Source: Nepenthes gracilis (taxonomy: Eukaryota > Streptophyta > Magnoliopsida > Caryophyllales > Nepenthaceae). Taken from it: a stretch of 64,000 nt of DNA. The stretch is from contig BSYO01000003.1 of the NCBI GenBank assembly GCA_033239525.1, positions 1,916,001-1,980,000 of the forward strand, written 5' to 3'. Below, in pieces: positions 1 to 13,280 of this stretch. The position numbers and the translations under genes were made by a program. The notes under the pieces are model-generated. The model had not been told where the DNA came from, did no database searches, and was given only the letters and a program-made list of their open reading frames with translations. The first letter of the stretch is position 1; every line of letters begins with the position of its first letter.

Positions 1-2275
1 TGTTGTTTGTCTAATGTCTAGTACTGTTATGCCAATTGGCATCTGATCTGATACTGGGCATGTGAGATATTTATGCATGAAGATGGCCATGCAGGATTTC
101 CTGCGAACACATGGGTAATGGTTGGACATTCATCACTGCATGAGCTGAGGAGATGGGTCAATAGACAGACAAGTTAAACCAAAATTTCTGAATTCATTAT
201 GTCGGATTGAAAAATTGTCTCAAAAGTTGACTCTGATTGAAAAGGGGGCGATTAGTACACCAAACCAATGTGGGTCAGTGCATAGTAATCATTGTTTCCC
301 CCAAATGTTCATTCTTTGTCCTACAAATTGAGAAGAATATCCTTTCAGTCATGGGGGCCCTACCTCTTCTGTCATGATTTGAAATCAAATTGACCATGTG
401 GAAGGCATGTGATGTGAGATCAGGCTGCAAGGAGTGGCAGTTCAAGTGCTGGGAGTCCAAATTTTGAGGTTCTTACGCCCAAACTCTCCCATGATAATTA
501 CCTTGTTAGTGCTAATATGAATCTGTTTCACCTTCTGCACAGGTTTATGCAGTATGCAGTTAAATGTGTGAGAAATTAACCTTGTCATTAGGTGAGCCTC
601 TGATATTTAACTGGAAACAAAAGGCGAAGAGACTGCCCACTTTCACGTTGTTTTAATCAGTGTCTTGGGTCCTAATACCGGTGCCATCATGATTTGTAAA
701 GCTCGTATATTTAGTTGCAAATAACGTTTTGCTATCTATTTGCATTTGATTAAGAATAATCTCATGCAACACTTTCCTTGCTGAAATTCTCTTCCTGTTT
801 TGACTTGTTTGCTGCTACATTTCATTTATATTTTCAGTTCAAAATTACGTTCTCTGGTTGTTAGGATCACTTTTTTTTAATAAAATCACAAAAGAGTTGA
901 TATGTTAACAAGTCAAAAAGGAAATATGAATTACTGTGTTGCAAGAAAGAATCAGTAGTCAAACTAGTTACACAGGCATTGGATTACTAGGTCACTGGTT
1001 GAACTGTGGTTTAACTTCTTGGGACCAAATAAATAATTAAGATTTAGCAAAAATTGTTAATGCTACCTACAGTGACCAAGTGAAGAAATTCTGATGTACA
1101 AAATCGAATTAGAAACCAATTTAACTCTAGTTTCTAAAACGTGTCTATTCAACTTGCAATAAAATTTTTTTCTTCTATAAATTATGACTAAAGCCAATTT
1201 AACTCTCGTGGGACTGATTCATGACTTGCTACCATTGGGCTAATGCCTAAGCAGCTTTAGCAGTTGGCTTAAGCTTACCTGCCAGTTTTGTATAAAATAC
1301 CTAAAGTGCCGTATTCATGTAGTTGCAAACTTTTATTGGGTTACTTAAGTCCTTTGGCGTCGATCTGTGAAATCTGATAGTTCATCTCACCTATATTGGG
1401 GTTAGGGATGGCTGTTCAGTTTCTCCTAAAAATTAGGGCTTATTCACAACACTTTTAACTCTTAGGAACATGATAAATAAGAGTTGTTACATTGTGCTCG
1501 TAATCCTTCTTTCTGCATAGCTGTAGTTAATCTCATCATTCTCTTGTCAACCTTTTCTTGATTTTATTCCCCAAAACTTCCATGGGAGTCACTTTTCAAC
1601 AGGTGAAGGCAACAAAGTAAGCACATTCTGCCAAACTGACCTCTTCACATGCTGTCAAACAGCTTGTCAGTTAGACAGGTGTATCCGATCTAATTCTGAT
1701 AACAAAAATATGAATTCTTTGCTCGTTTTTGGTCCCTCAAATTCGATATAAGTGATCTGGATGGGCTCCATCTTCAACATTAATACGTAATATTTTCTAA
1801 GTTTACTGTATATACGGCCATAAAAAAAAGAAAGAATTGAGGGCTTATATTGCTATATCATTTGCTATTAACATGATTGGTATTGTTGTATAATTAGCTG
1901 GATGCTAGCTAAATTTGATTTTTGTCTTGGTTTGTACAGCTATCCATGTGACTGGTTAGAAGAAAAATAAAGAGGCAGGTATGAGCCTGAATAAACATGC
2001 GTTGAACTAGCCAAGAGCATGAGTTTATGGCCTAATATGTTTGCCTGATGACAGACACATCATATGATAATCTCTGGTCTTTGTCTCCAAGTCCATGATA
2101 CAAATCTTTTCCAGGTTTCAGGTTTGTCATATTGCCTGAGGCTGAGATTGCATTGAAGTTAATATAATTCATGTGGGTGGGAGACACGGGAATCATATCA
2201 GGTAATTTTGTATGTTAGGTTCTGCTTTTGTTGTGCTTTGTCTGTTCTATTTATTTTTGATTTGCTCTCTCTGTT
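1..2275. other. Intergenic or intronic DNA, no gene recognised
   Basis: This stretch is less AT-rich than most of the window and has the texture of transcribed non-coding DNA, such as introns or a 3' flank. There is no open frame with a recognisable protein family on either strand; the longest frames are about 60 codons. Around 1,600 a pyrimidine-rich tract ends in CAG, followed by a short open frame of five codons and a stop. That resembles a last exon but is far too short to support a call. Confidence 0.5.
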
Positions 2276-2700
2276 AAGGTGTTAAATAGGCTGGACTGCC
2301 CGTGGCATGGCATAACCCTGCCCACCACGGGTTGTGCCAAGCCGTGTATAGCATGGCCCAACATTTTGAATCATGCTAGGCTACGCAGTAGATGGCCCGT
2401 GGGCTAGCCCGCCTGTGGTACGTTTAGGCCATGACAGGGCAGAGAGTGAGAGCAAGAGAGGAGGGACAAATTATTAGAGGGACAAAAAATAATTTTATTT
2501 TTAATATATATATTTTAATTTTTTTAATATATGGCCCGTGCCGTGCTGACCTATGGCATGGCATGGCCCATTGGCACCCCTGGCCCAGCACATTGTGGGT
2601 CACATGCCATGCTAGGCTGGGATTTTGAAGTTTTGAACCGTGCCTGGCGTGGCCCGCTTGTAAATGTGCTGCGTCGGCGTGACCCATTTAACAGCCATAC
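2276..2700. mobile_element. Candidate non-autonomous TIR element, GC-rich
   Basis: A block of about 420 bases is much richer in G and C than its surroundings and is full of short repeats built from GGCATGGC, GCCCGTG and GCCATGC words. Its left end reads GTGTTAAATAGG. Its right end, on the other strand, reads GCTGTTAAATGGG, so the ends form an imperfect inverted pair of about 12 bases. An AT-rich core lies near 2,480-2,532. No transposase is present and no convincing target-site duplication was found, so class and exact ends are uncertain. The open frames inside (2,424-2,791, both strands) look like by-products of the repeated words. Confidence 0.4.
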
Positions 2701-5700
2701 CTCTCCCATTTTATATTTACTCAGGGCACTTTTATTTTTCTGCAATTTTCAAATTTTTTTGATGGGGCAAAATTTTATGGTTCTGATATGAGAGTCAATC
2801 CTAGCATTTCATACTAAAAAACGAAATGTTACAACATTTCTTCTTATATGACACGACAGAAAACAGGGAAATTTACCTAAATTTTCAACTCTCTGAGACC
2901 AATCCTTATTGCTTTTATTATTATTATTATTGAATCAATTTCCTTTTTCTTAGTTTGTGGTTTGATATTTTTGGTTTGTAGGTGTAGAGAAACCGCGGCA
3001 ATTCATTGAGCTTCTAACTTGCGATTCCTTGGGGCCTGCTTGTGTGGTTGGAATTGATTATTCAATGTACTTTTCCTTGGAAGATAAAAGCTTTATAATA
3101 GTTATATTTCATATATAAAAAGTGATAACAAGCAAGTAGCTCTCATGAGGTGTTTGATCTCGTTTTTGTCTTTTTTTTTTTCTGAATTTATTTTAACTAT
3201 GAAATCTTAGTTTTGCACAGTTGAACATGATTTGTCCTTGCTAATATTTAATCACTCTTAGGTTTTAGTTTTAGAATGGGAGGTATGTAGAGTACACGGG
3301 CCTTACACGTGCAATCGTGGGCTAGCGATTGCAGGTGTTCAATTTGTCACTGACAATCACTGGCGGGAGTCAAGAGGCCCGCAGGCAAGTAGGCAACACC
3401 CAACTGCTGCTGTAGGGTTTTGCCTGACGGCCGTTGTTAGGCTGTTGAACCATCAGCAATAACGGACCGGCTAGAGGCATTTTACTCTGGAGTTGTACGT
3501 CTTTCAAGAAACGAATTTTATCGTGGTAATTTGACCCAACTATGTAGGGCAACTACTGAGTATTTTAGTTAGTTCACTAGGCTAGCCTGATATTGTTGGA
3601 ATTTCTTAGCAAGATAAGTCATTAGTATGAATTTATTTTGGGTGGAAAAGTGATTTATAGTCAATGAAGTAAAGAAAAATCCCAAAACCACTAGTGTGGT
3701 GATCTGTTCCCAGTTACTCGGTAACCAATGTCTCGTGTTAGCACTGAGCTATGACCCTTTTCGCCAATAGAGAGGGAGAATTTACGTGTGTTTTCTAGGT
3801 CTTAATGACTCATAGTTCACTATCTTTGATACTTACCCTGCCCCTGTATAATCACAACTTGAGCAACGAATAAGGCTATATTTTGCTGATATTGTATTTA
3901 TACCAAGCACATGAAGACGTAATGTAGAGATTGTAGACATGATTTCATCTATAAAACTTAATTATTGATAGGCCAGTCATTACTAGCATTATGTTTATTC
4001 CGATTCCTAATTCCCACGAGTTTTTATGCCCTACGAATGCATCTTTGTTTGAGCTGTGTCCACGTTAAGGAAAGTGTGGTGCCTAGTCATGGTTAAGCCG
4101 TCAAGGGTCGATCCACCTAAGGGCTCGGTGCTGGCCGATCTGTCTTGTGTCTAGCCGTGGGAGCATGATTTTATCATGAAACAGGATCTCTTGGTTGACA
4201 GTGATAACTATCTTTACTTACAAATTTCATGTGATCTTTTTATTCAGTCATTCGCCCTCAGCAGATAGTCGTGTTTTTGCTTAATGTGAGATGCTTTTCA
4301 AATCATGCACGTTCCAACAATGAGATCCTGACCTTTCATCACGTTCTCCTCTTTGAATTTTCTTTGCATGCAAAGTTGAGAAGGATCGGCGTGGATCCTG
4401 GGGACAGCTTGGCCTACGGATGACTCAGGATCTGTATGCCTGCCCTGACCAGCTGGCTTGAATCCTCAATCCCCACAATTACCGGCTTTGATCAGAGTCC
4501 GGTAGAAGAGTCTGGACCTGACCGAGCCATTGGACCGGTGGGATCCACAGCACCTGTTCCTCGTGCCGTGGAAGCTTGCATGCAATTTATCAGTAATTAT
4601 ATATTTGATCTTGTATAATTACCAATTAAGTATTATTACGTATAATATTATTATATATATTAACAATAAGTTAAGTCCAATATATATTTAAAAATAATCA
4701 ATTATTTTTATTAGTAATACAGTAAAATAACATGATATTTTTTATATATCAAATAATTTCTCGTAAATCTTAGTGTCCATGAGAGTGGGTATTTTTATTT
4801 TTATTTTATTTTTCTATAGAAATATACCGTCTGTTTCTTCTTCTTTTTCCGATGCAAAATCTGGCCGGTTGGCAAGCTGCTTGGCTCCACCATGTGTCAG
4901 GGGTCACTAACAAAAATCTACTTGGATGTAAGCTATTAATTCGTGAAGGCAACGATAATATATGGATGGAATCAGATGCAACCCCACATTATCCAATTAA
5001 TTATTTATTTACGATATCCAAAAATTATAATTTTGAATAAATAAATTATGGGGATAATTTTTTAAAAAAATAAAATTAATTATGGCATCTAGATAAAAAG
5101 ATAGGCGTCTATAATTTTTATAAAAAAGGCTTTAAAACGAAAGCCACTGCTTATGCTATGGATGAACTTCGCTTAGAACCCAATTGAAATCCGCCTATAA
5201 CCCATTTTTTTATTTTCTATTAAAAACCATATTAAAACATAAAATTTTAAAAAATAAAAGACAGAATAAAAAATATATATATTTTTTCACCTTAAATGGT
5301 AAATTATATATAAATAAAACTTACAAACTAAATAATACTTTGCCAAGCCTAAGAATATTGGACGTTTAAAAAAGCAGTGATCTCTTTATTTATACAATAT
5401 ATCTTAAAATATATATATACATATTAATTATTTAATAAAAATTAGTTGGGAAACGAAGTTTTTCCTTGCTACAGAAAAAAAAAAGAAAAAAAAAATGAAA
5501 AACCACAGTCCATCGATAGCTAAAAAAACACATGCAACATATTCAACGATTTTGGCACGTGTGCTTGCGTACGTGTTCGCAGCTTCATGCATGGAAAATT
5601 CATAAATATTATTATATGAATCCCTAACAAAATAAATAAATAAATATAAAAAAATTAGTAGATAATAAAGATTATATATATATTCTGGCTTTCAACTGTG

Positions 5701-6479
5701 GCGATGAGGCAGTATGACTGCCGTGTAAACATTGATACGTTGCTTCTTACTTGGTCGTAAGCAAAATCCCTAAATCAAGGGAAGAATTATATATATATAT
5801 ATATTTATATATATATTTTTTTTTTCCGGTAAGTGTATTTTTAGGAAATATATTTAGTATGTCTCTATGTTATTTATTGAATGGAAAAATCAAATGGGTA
5901 AGAGTAAATTTTTTTAAAAAAGTATCTAAATAACAATTTCTTTTATTTATATTATTAGGTTCAATATTTGATTAATATTAATTCTATAAAAATAATATAT
6001 ATAATTTTTTATTTTTATTTCCATAATTAATTTTTTTAATAATAAAAATTAAAAATATATCCATCATATTGTGGTATGATTTACAACCCCACCCCCATTA
6101 AAATAAAACGAAGGAGAAGAGCATAATTAATGCTTTAATTGTTCGTATGATGATATGTGCGACGATACGTGCCCGAAAATGAAATTCGATAGCGCAACAT
6201 TTGTCAGAAGTAAAATATTTGGCTTGCAACAGGCGTCTCCAATTTTGAAGGAAGTTTCATGGTCAGTTTAGAGCGACGCAAGGACATGGCCACCAAAGTC
6301 ATGAGCCAATTTTAAAATTAAAATACAAAATTCATATATATATATTGATGCATCCTATAAATCAGAATTATTATACAAATTAGAAAATCGAATTATTTCT
6401 TCGGATAGTCCTGATAGCATCAGGTTAATTTTTGCGACTGTAAATCCTTGTACTACACACCATAACAAATTAAACAAAT
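2701..6479. other. Intergenic DNA, no gene recognised
   Basis: The part up to about 4,600 has mixed composition, with GC-richer patches near 3,290-3,550 and 4,380-4,600 that match no family I recognise. From about 4,620 the sequence becomes very AT-rich, with a short AT dinucleotide run near 5,788-5,804. An open frame after an AG at about 2,981 runs roughly 46 codons to a stop near 3,118 and could be an exon or chance. Confidence 0.5.
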
Positions 6480-7060
6480 GGTTAGAGGTGCAGGGAATTC
6501 GCTCCCTAATATAACCTCTAATGTTTAAGTCAATAATCCTTCTAAGAAAATAAAATGTATAGAGAGAAAATAAGTGTTAGAATTGAAAAAAGATGGAGAT
6601 GAGTACGAGTAGAGAGGACGTGGCTTTTCTCAGGTGCATTCGTTGCTTGAGTGTATTTTGATAGATCTCTCCTCTTTTTACCATTCGATTTGGGAGGAGT
6701 TAAATTTATAGTCAAAATTTCAACCATTTAGTCAATTTTGAAACCATTACCAATATTAAAAGTCAATTTATAACAGCTATTGGAAGGCTTCACCTGTACT
6801 GAAATCCTTGCTTGGTAATTATCATTTGAATTAATGAGGAAATCATCTGATTGTTAATATTATAACCATTTTGGCTGCTTATGTTTCTGATCATTTAGTG
6901 ATACATCATTATCACTCGATTAACAGTAACCGATTGTCAAAATTAAATACTTCATTTAATACACTGCAAAGTCGTTACTTGATTGCCCTGCTTGATTTAA
7001 TATTTTCCTATTTGTGCTATTGACACTTAGAGGCCCTATTTTAGTTTTACATTGGGTTGA
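6480..7060 (-). repeat. Solo-LTR-like repeat, family B, copy 1
   Basis: This is one of four related segments (others at 20,240-20,830, 20,891-21,560 and 62,430-63,010). On the minus strand the shared features, in order, are a TATA-like box (plus-strand TTTATAG near 6,706), a CCTCCCAAA block, a TACTCAAGCA-type word, then a word related to TTAAGTCAGTGATC (plus strand near 6,527). That order, TATA box followed by a transcribed leader, is typical of an LTR. This copy is the most diverged on its right side, and its ends are approximate. Confidence 0.4.
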
Positions 7061-7689
7061 CTTATTTTGGATCATATTCAATACATATTTATTTATTTAT
7101 TTTCATTTTTGTTTCTTAATTCTTGTGTCCACATTTATTCTCTCAATATACTATTCTTTTGGTTTATTTTATTTATATTATAGATTCTAAAAGGCATTTT
7201 TCAGAATTTATTATATTGGGATGTCGCGTAATGCACATATAATGTAAAATATTCAACAAATTTTATAAAATTTTATTTTAATATCTATTTTACCATGCAA
7301 ACAAAATTACAATGAATTAATTATATTTCAATTTCATGTGATGTACTTACTTATATTGAAATAACCTTAAAACAATAAAATAATAATTACGAAAAATAAA
7401 AGTAGTAAAAGAGACAAAATTAAAAATTGCTTCGACATGATTGCCATTAAATAAATATTAACTACAAATGGAGGATTTAAAGCAGTAAAGAAAAAGATAT
7501 AAAGTATATATCTCGACCGGACGATTCCTTAATCAAGCCGGGTAACATTCCTGCAATGTTGACAATCTAACGAATTCCTGTCCTGTACATTTCTCTTGCA
7601 GATCTTATCTCAAGGCTTATAACTCTTATTATTATAGTCACTTTTAGTAATGGCACTATTATTATTTTCTCAAAAATTACATTCATTAT

Positions 7690-8830
7690 TTGATTACCAG
7701 AAATACACACACAACCAGGGTAACGAAAATAAATACAAATATCTTGTCAATTGTTAATTATCAACCCCTTGTGTATAAGAAACATATATAGCAATCACAC
7801 AAATTTGTATAATAATATTTAATATGAAAATTTTTTTCTAAATAATTAGACAATTACCGAACAATATTCATTGTAAAAATGATTGATTACAAATATGCCC
7901 CTCTTCGAAAATCATTCACTATAAATCGAGTGAATAATTGTTAAATATTACCCACTTAACACACTTTGCAACTCACAAGAAAAAAATATAAAGAGAATAA
8001 GAATAACCAATCGATGATAAATTTAAAAATTAAGATTAGAGTAATACATCCAAATTTGATAAATAATAAACTTTAAATTAGACGTCAATTGAATACCAAA
8101 AATATTTCTCATCTTTTTTTTATCTATTTTCTTTCGTCGTGCGGTACCCTTATAATAAGAAGCTCTCAAAATCTGCCCTTAAAAACATATTAGAACATTT
8201 TATATTAATGTCAATGCACAAGCATCCACCATACGCTCATCTGGTGTGACCTTTCTAGATAAATCATGTACGTGTACCTTTTAGGTGCGAACCCTCTAAA
8301 CACTTTGCAACTCACTTTACAACTCACAAGAAAAGAATATAAAGAGAATAAAAGTAACCAATTGGTGATAAATTTAAAAACTAAGATTAGAGTAATACAT
8401 CCAAATTTGATAAATAATAAAATTTAAATTAGACGTCAATTGAATACCAAAAATATTTCTCCTCTTTTTTTTATCTATTTTCTTTCGTCGTGCGGTACCC
8501 TTATAATAAGAAGCTCTCAAAATCTACCCTTAAAAACGTATTAGAATATTTTATATTAGTGTCGGTGCACAAACATCCACCATACACTCATCAGGCGTGA
8601 CCTTTCTAGATAAACTATGCACGTGTGCCTTTTAGGTGCGAACCCTCTAAACACTTTGCACGAGTACTTTTCAAGTGTGCATTATGCATTAAAATCTTAC
8701 TCATACTGGTATATGTACTTATTATGTCCCTATCATATACCACTCAAAAAAATACCTCCCCCCGTGCAAATTCTCGCACATTATTGAGCGTATAACTAGA
8801 TGATATGCTAATGGGTGTGCAACTCACAAG
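7690..8830 (-). repeat. 3' LTR of copia family A, with internal duplication
   Basis: This segment is similar along its length to 12,515-13,280 in the same orientation, and to 38,437-39,263 in reverse orientation. A 351-base block (7,969-8,319) is repeated immediately as 8,320-8,660, which makes this copy longer than the other two. Because the gag remnant between this segment and 12,515 is on the minus strand, this segment occupies the 3' LTR position. Alignment was by eye and ends are good to some tens of bases. Confidence 0.55.
7969..8660. repeat. 351-bp tandem duplication inside the LTR
   Basis: Two direct copies start with the same word, CAACTCACAAGA, at 7,969 and 8,320. They stay closely similar through landmarks such as TCGTCGTGCGGTACCC and CTTTCTAGATAAA. 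A third partial start, AACCCTCTAAACACTTTGCA, lies near 8,640. The two copies are visibly closer to each other than either is to the 12.5-13.3 kb LTR, so the duplication is younger than the split of the two LTRs. Confidence 0.75.
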
Positions 8831-10999
8831 AGAGTTATCATATCCCTGCTTATAGACTGAAATTATTAGAGTTATTTTATTTATTAATATATAATTATCT
8901 TAGTTTGATTTTAGTATCAATTTTAAAAATTAATTCTTTATTTTGTGGATTTAAATTTAAATTAATACTAAGATGTGAACTCGTATCAAATACTACTAAA
9001 TGATCTAAATAATGTTTAATAATCATATTATAATATCTTAAATTATATATAAGAAAACTTATTTTAACTAAAAATTAGAACGTCAAAGTTATTTTTAAAA
9101 ATTTGAAATCAACTTAAGCATTATCATCCTAAATACATCATCAATTGGATATAATATTAATCAAAATTTTTAAAAAACTAACAACTAAGTTACAATTCTA
9201 TACCAATTAGGACATTAAAATAGTTCAACAATTTGGCATCCCAAAAACCACTTCAAAGTAGTCTTGTTTCTAAGCTCAATCTCCTGCAACTTTGTTTAAA
9301 TCTTTTAATCTGAAATATTAGTAAAATTAATGTAATAATAAGCTAATCACTCAATAAAACATGTATGATTTTAGATGAGGATATTTATCAATGAAACATA
9401 TTAAAATTATGCCACAATGAAAAATTTAAAATGCCAATAGTCTCATTTTTTAATAAATTATGTGAAAGTTAAATACTAATAATCAATCATACCAAATCTG
9501 CACTAACATATAAAATATGTTAAAATATATACTCATTATCAAACATGTCAAAACTATATAAGTATACAAATTATACTAAAATCTATACAAATACAAAAAT
9601 TACCCCAAAAATAAGATAAATTTATATGAAATATAAATTATACAAAAATCATACTAACATGGAAAAAGCTAAAAATCAATGATGATCTCACTACAAAAGG
9701 TGAATTTCAAAACTCTAATTATGATTATTTTTAAATAATTAAAAGTCAAATATCACTATTTATGACTCGTAGGTGGACAAATTATATATAATCTTTATAG
9801 TTGGGGCCGATCGATATTTTTGTAACCAGTGGATAATAGTTTTGACATTTAATTTGTAAATAATATATTATGACATATTCGAATATATCCCATTAATTCT
9901 CCATATTGGTTCATATTTGGTTTAAATGAAAACTCTACTCAAATATGAAGATATCTTATTTTTTTCTCATACTGAAAAAAATATTTTCTTCATTAAAATA
10001 TATATAGTATTTTTTTCATATTTTTTATAAATATGTGACTAACAATAAAAACTATAAACATGCAAAAATTTAATATGTTATTTAAAGATATGTAAAAATT
10101 ATATTGTAGAAATTTTAGAAAATTAATATAGTTTATACAATTTTTATCAATTATAAATATGCAAGAATAATTATATAGTAACTCAAAACATGTAAAAATA
10201 TATATTTAAAATTTAAAGATATACATGAATATCAAATAGAGATTTAAAGGCACACAAAAATAATATTATAGAAATTCAATACTTAAATATAATTACATAG
10301 ATTTAAGATATATTTTTTAAAAAATTATTAAATAAGAGTAGAATTCTATACATATAAAGTGTAAAATAATTTAAATATAAAATTAATACATATATGAATA
10401 TTTAAAATAAAAAATACTAAAAATTATAGAAAAGATTAGTAGCAAAATAATAAATGGTTTGAATGTACTTATCTTCATTTGATTTCTAGCAAAAAATCTT
10501 TAATTTCATATTACATATCAATTCTCCTACTTTCTCTCTCTCATTCTCTATCTTCTTCACTTATTTTTCTCTCTCTTTTCTCAAAATTTCAACTAAAATA
10601 AGCTAAATTTGACAAGTTGTTCAATTTATAGGAAACTAGTGTATGAGTATTAGTCAAATGCAAATCAAATGTTGAGACAGAAACCATACTATGCACGAGA
10701 GCCTCTCAGGTATATTAAGTGTCAATATTCTATCATAAACATGTACATGCTCTAATCGAGCATAGTTTAGATATGGACATTCTTTCAAAAAACGCTCATC
10801 TTAGTTTAGGCATAGGTCATGTGCCACCCAACCTAATTTATATCGGTTTAAAATTTAATTTTTGATTTAAAATATTAATTAATCTTTAAAAATTTTATCA
10901 ATTAAATTACATTAATTATCATTAAAATTATATTTTAGAATCCATACCGTATACGAATAACTCAAAAACCTAACAAAACCTCTCTCAGAACTTTGTGTG
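8831..10999. other. Degenerate internal region of the family A element
   Basis: This is very AT-rich DNA between the left LTR-like segment and the gag/protease remnant. I see no integrase, reverse transcriptase or RNase H motif on either strand. A pyrimidine-rich CT tract sits at about 10,520-10,585. Either pol has been deleted or it has decayed past recognition by eye. Confidence 0.45.
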
Positions 11000-12502
11000 G
11001 GGCCCTTCACCTTACTGGTAATTGTCATCTCTTATTCTTTGACAACTTTTTCTCCATAGTGATCTCGTCATTAGAATCTTCAAACTTGAATGACACTTTT
11101 CTACTCCATTGAAACACTAGAAGTATTACCACTCCTCTTTGGCACATTCACCATTGAAGGGTTGCTCTTCATGGTTTTCTACTTCAACCTCCACTCACAA
11201 CCTTGAACAAGCTTCTTATTGGTCACTTTCATATTACCATTGGTAACCAAAACATTTATTAATTATCGACTTGAATGGTTATTTTTCTTTATTATAACTA
11301 AAGAGCTTTTAGTAAGCTTCTATTTACCTTTATCAAATGCCTATAAAAACTCTCATCATAAAAATTTTTATTGAAATCATATTCAATTAGACATTTGGTG
11401 TATGATACATGTCCCTCAACAAGAATTTCGTCTCATTACTTGTTCATAAACAAACAAACTCAATACCAATAACTCTCGATGTGTCATTGTTTTTATCTTT
11501 AATACGTCATAGTTTTTAGACATATAATAGACAAAGGGAAACTTTCTCAATATTATATTGAGTGAGGATCCACTATCTATCATTTGACTCATCTTGTGGC
11601 CTGTAAAACTCCGTGTCTTTCATGTATCAATGTATAGAATGTTTCTATAGATAATGATAGAGGTTCGATTATTACTGTCATAATCTCTTCTCTCTTGTTG
11701 CTTGCTATCACCATTCTTTTTCTACTTTTCCTTGAAACAATCTCATTTCATATGACTCTTTTTATCACAATGAAAGTATTAGATGTCTTGAAATTTGGAT
11801 CATATATTGCTGCCCTCTGACTTATTGCATATCTCCAATTCCTCAGACCGTTAGTGAAAACCATGACAGTCAATTCTCCTAAAATCTCATCATTTCTCTT
11901 TCTCCTAAACTCGTTTATAAGTAAGAAAGTGATAATCTTATCAAAATTGAGCTTATCCTTTTCAATCAATAACATCATGACAATGTGCATATAGAGACCA
12001 ACAAAGAAGCCTATAACACTAATGCTTGATCTTTATCCCTAGTATTTTTAACAGTTATCAATATTTGCGTTGAAATTTGATTAAATTCGTTCAAATACTT
12101 ATTGAAACCTCCTTTTTGACAATTGAAGACCATCAAATTTCTCCTTTACGTATTACTTTATTGTCAAAGACAAAGATTTGTACACATCATTAAGCCTCAT
12201 TAAGTTCTTCATAGATTCTAACAAACCAATAATTTTTTAAAGAGTATTATTTGTGATATACAATTTGATCGTATAATTTATAAGATCCTTCACATCTTGC
12301 AACTCATCTTTCTTCACCTTTCTTTGACTTGTCATCATTCTTTTTCAGTGTTTTTATAGTTTTTTTTTTCCAATCAAAATATTGTTTACTATTTTTTGCC
12401 AAGGAATAAAGTTAGTTTGCCCGTTAAATTACTCATTGTGGAAAGTAAGCTCCTCAATATTGAGACAAGCAAATTATAATTTTATAACCCATAAAATTTA
12501 CA
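11000..12502 (-). pseudogene. Ty1/copia gag-protease remnant
   Basis: This is the minus-strand remnant of a copia-type polyprotein, broken by many stops and frameshifts. The longest open piece is 11,748-11,990. Reading from the right, a gag segment of the UBN2 type is recognisable. Next comes a decayed zinc knuckle (residue pattern FHCDKKSHMK, then a stop, then DC; the first Cys of the CCHC is changed to Tyr), near 11,720-11,770. After it a protease active-site word, IDSGSS, is encoded around 11,567-11,578. The gag part resembles the plus-strand gag fragment at 39.3-39.95 kb, so both come from one family. The gene cannot be functional as it stands. Confidence 0.6.
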
Positions 12503-12513
12503 CTTTAATGCAA
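12503..12513 (-). other. Degenerate retroelement primer-binding site
   Basis: On the minus strand this reads TTGCATTAAAG, which lines up with TGGTATTAAAG in the plus-strand family A copy at 39,266. That in turn resembles the initiator-tRNA-Met primer-binding word TGGTATCAGAGC used by many plant copia elements. It sits just inside the right-hand LTR, where a primer-binding site is expected. Confidence 0.45.
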
Positions 12514-12514
12514 C

Positions 12515-13280
12515 TTATTGAGATTCACTAGAAGCATGCATATAATCAATGTAATAGAAATAAATCTAAATATTTTATCAATCATTAATTACAAAATCTC
12601 TTAGTTCAAGGAACATGTGAAATCAAGTACACAAAGTTGTATAAAAATATTTGACATAGAAATTTCTTCTAAATTAAAAAATTGTGAAATAATTTTTGAA
12701 TAAGATTTACTATAAAAGTAATCTGATATAAATATAACTCTTTCTAAGAAACCATCTGAGAAACATTTACTACAAATAGAGTAAATAATGTTTAAATATA
12801 ATTTTCTCAACATACATTACAACCTAAAATAGAAAAATATAATAAAAAAAGATAAACTAATCAGTAATATATTCTAAAATTAAGTCTATAACAATATGCC
12901 CAAATTTGATAATAAATAAAATTTAAATTGTATCTTAATCAGATATCAAAAATATTTCGTATATCTTTATTCTCGTTGTTCTTTCTTCGTGCAATGCCTT
13001 GGTATTGAAAATACTTTCAAAATCTACCCTGAGAATCACATTAGGACATTTTATATAAGTACCGAAGTATGAGTGCCCATCACTATTGCATCGATTATGA
13101 CCTCTTTAGACAAATCACACACAAGTACCCCTCAAGTGTATATCTACCACTAAAATCTTACTTAATTGGCACATACTCCCATCATATGCCATTTAAAAAA
13201 TGTCTCCATTTAAACAAATTCTCGCTTAATATTGAGAATAATATCAGATGGCATATCAATTTGTATAAAACTTATAAAAA
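12515..13280 (-). repeat. 5' LTR of copia family A
   Basis: This segment is homologous to 7,690-8,830 and, inverted, to 38,437-39,263. Shared words include a TTAGAGTAA/TACATCCAAATTTGATAA-type block, a TTCTTTCTTCGTGC block and a CACTCAAGTG-type block. It lies immediately upstream, in minus-strand sense, of the primer-binding site and gag remnant, which identifies it as the 5' LTR. The 96-codon open frame at 13,069-13,359 is inside it and shows no protein family. Confidence 0.55.

Noticed and set aside
7969..8660. Possible CRISPR-like or satellite array
   Set aside because: Only two long units with no spacers; it is an LTR-internal duplication in a plant genome.
11748..11990. 80-codon minus frame as a stand-alone gene
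   Set aside because: It reads as part of a copia gag with stops on both sides and a broken zinc knuckle next to it.
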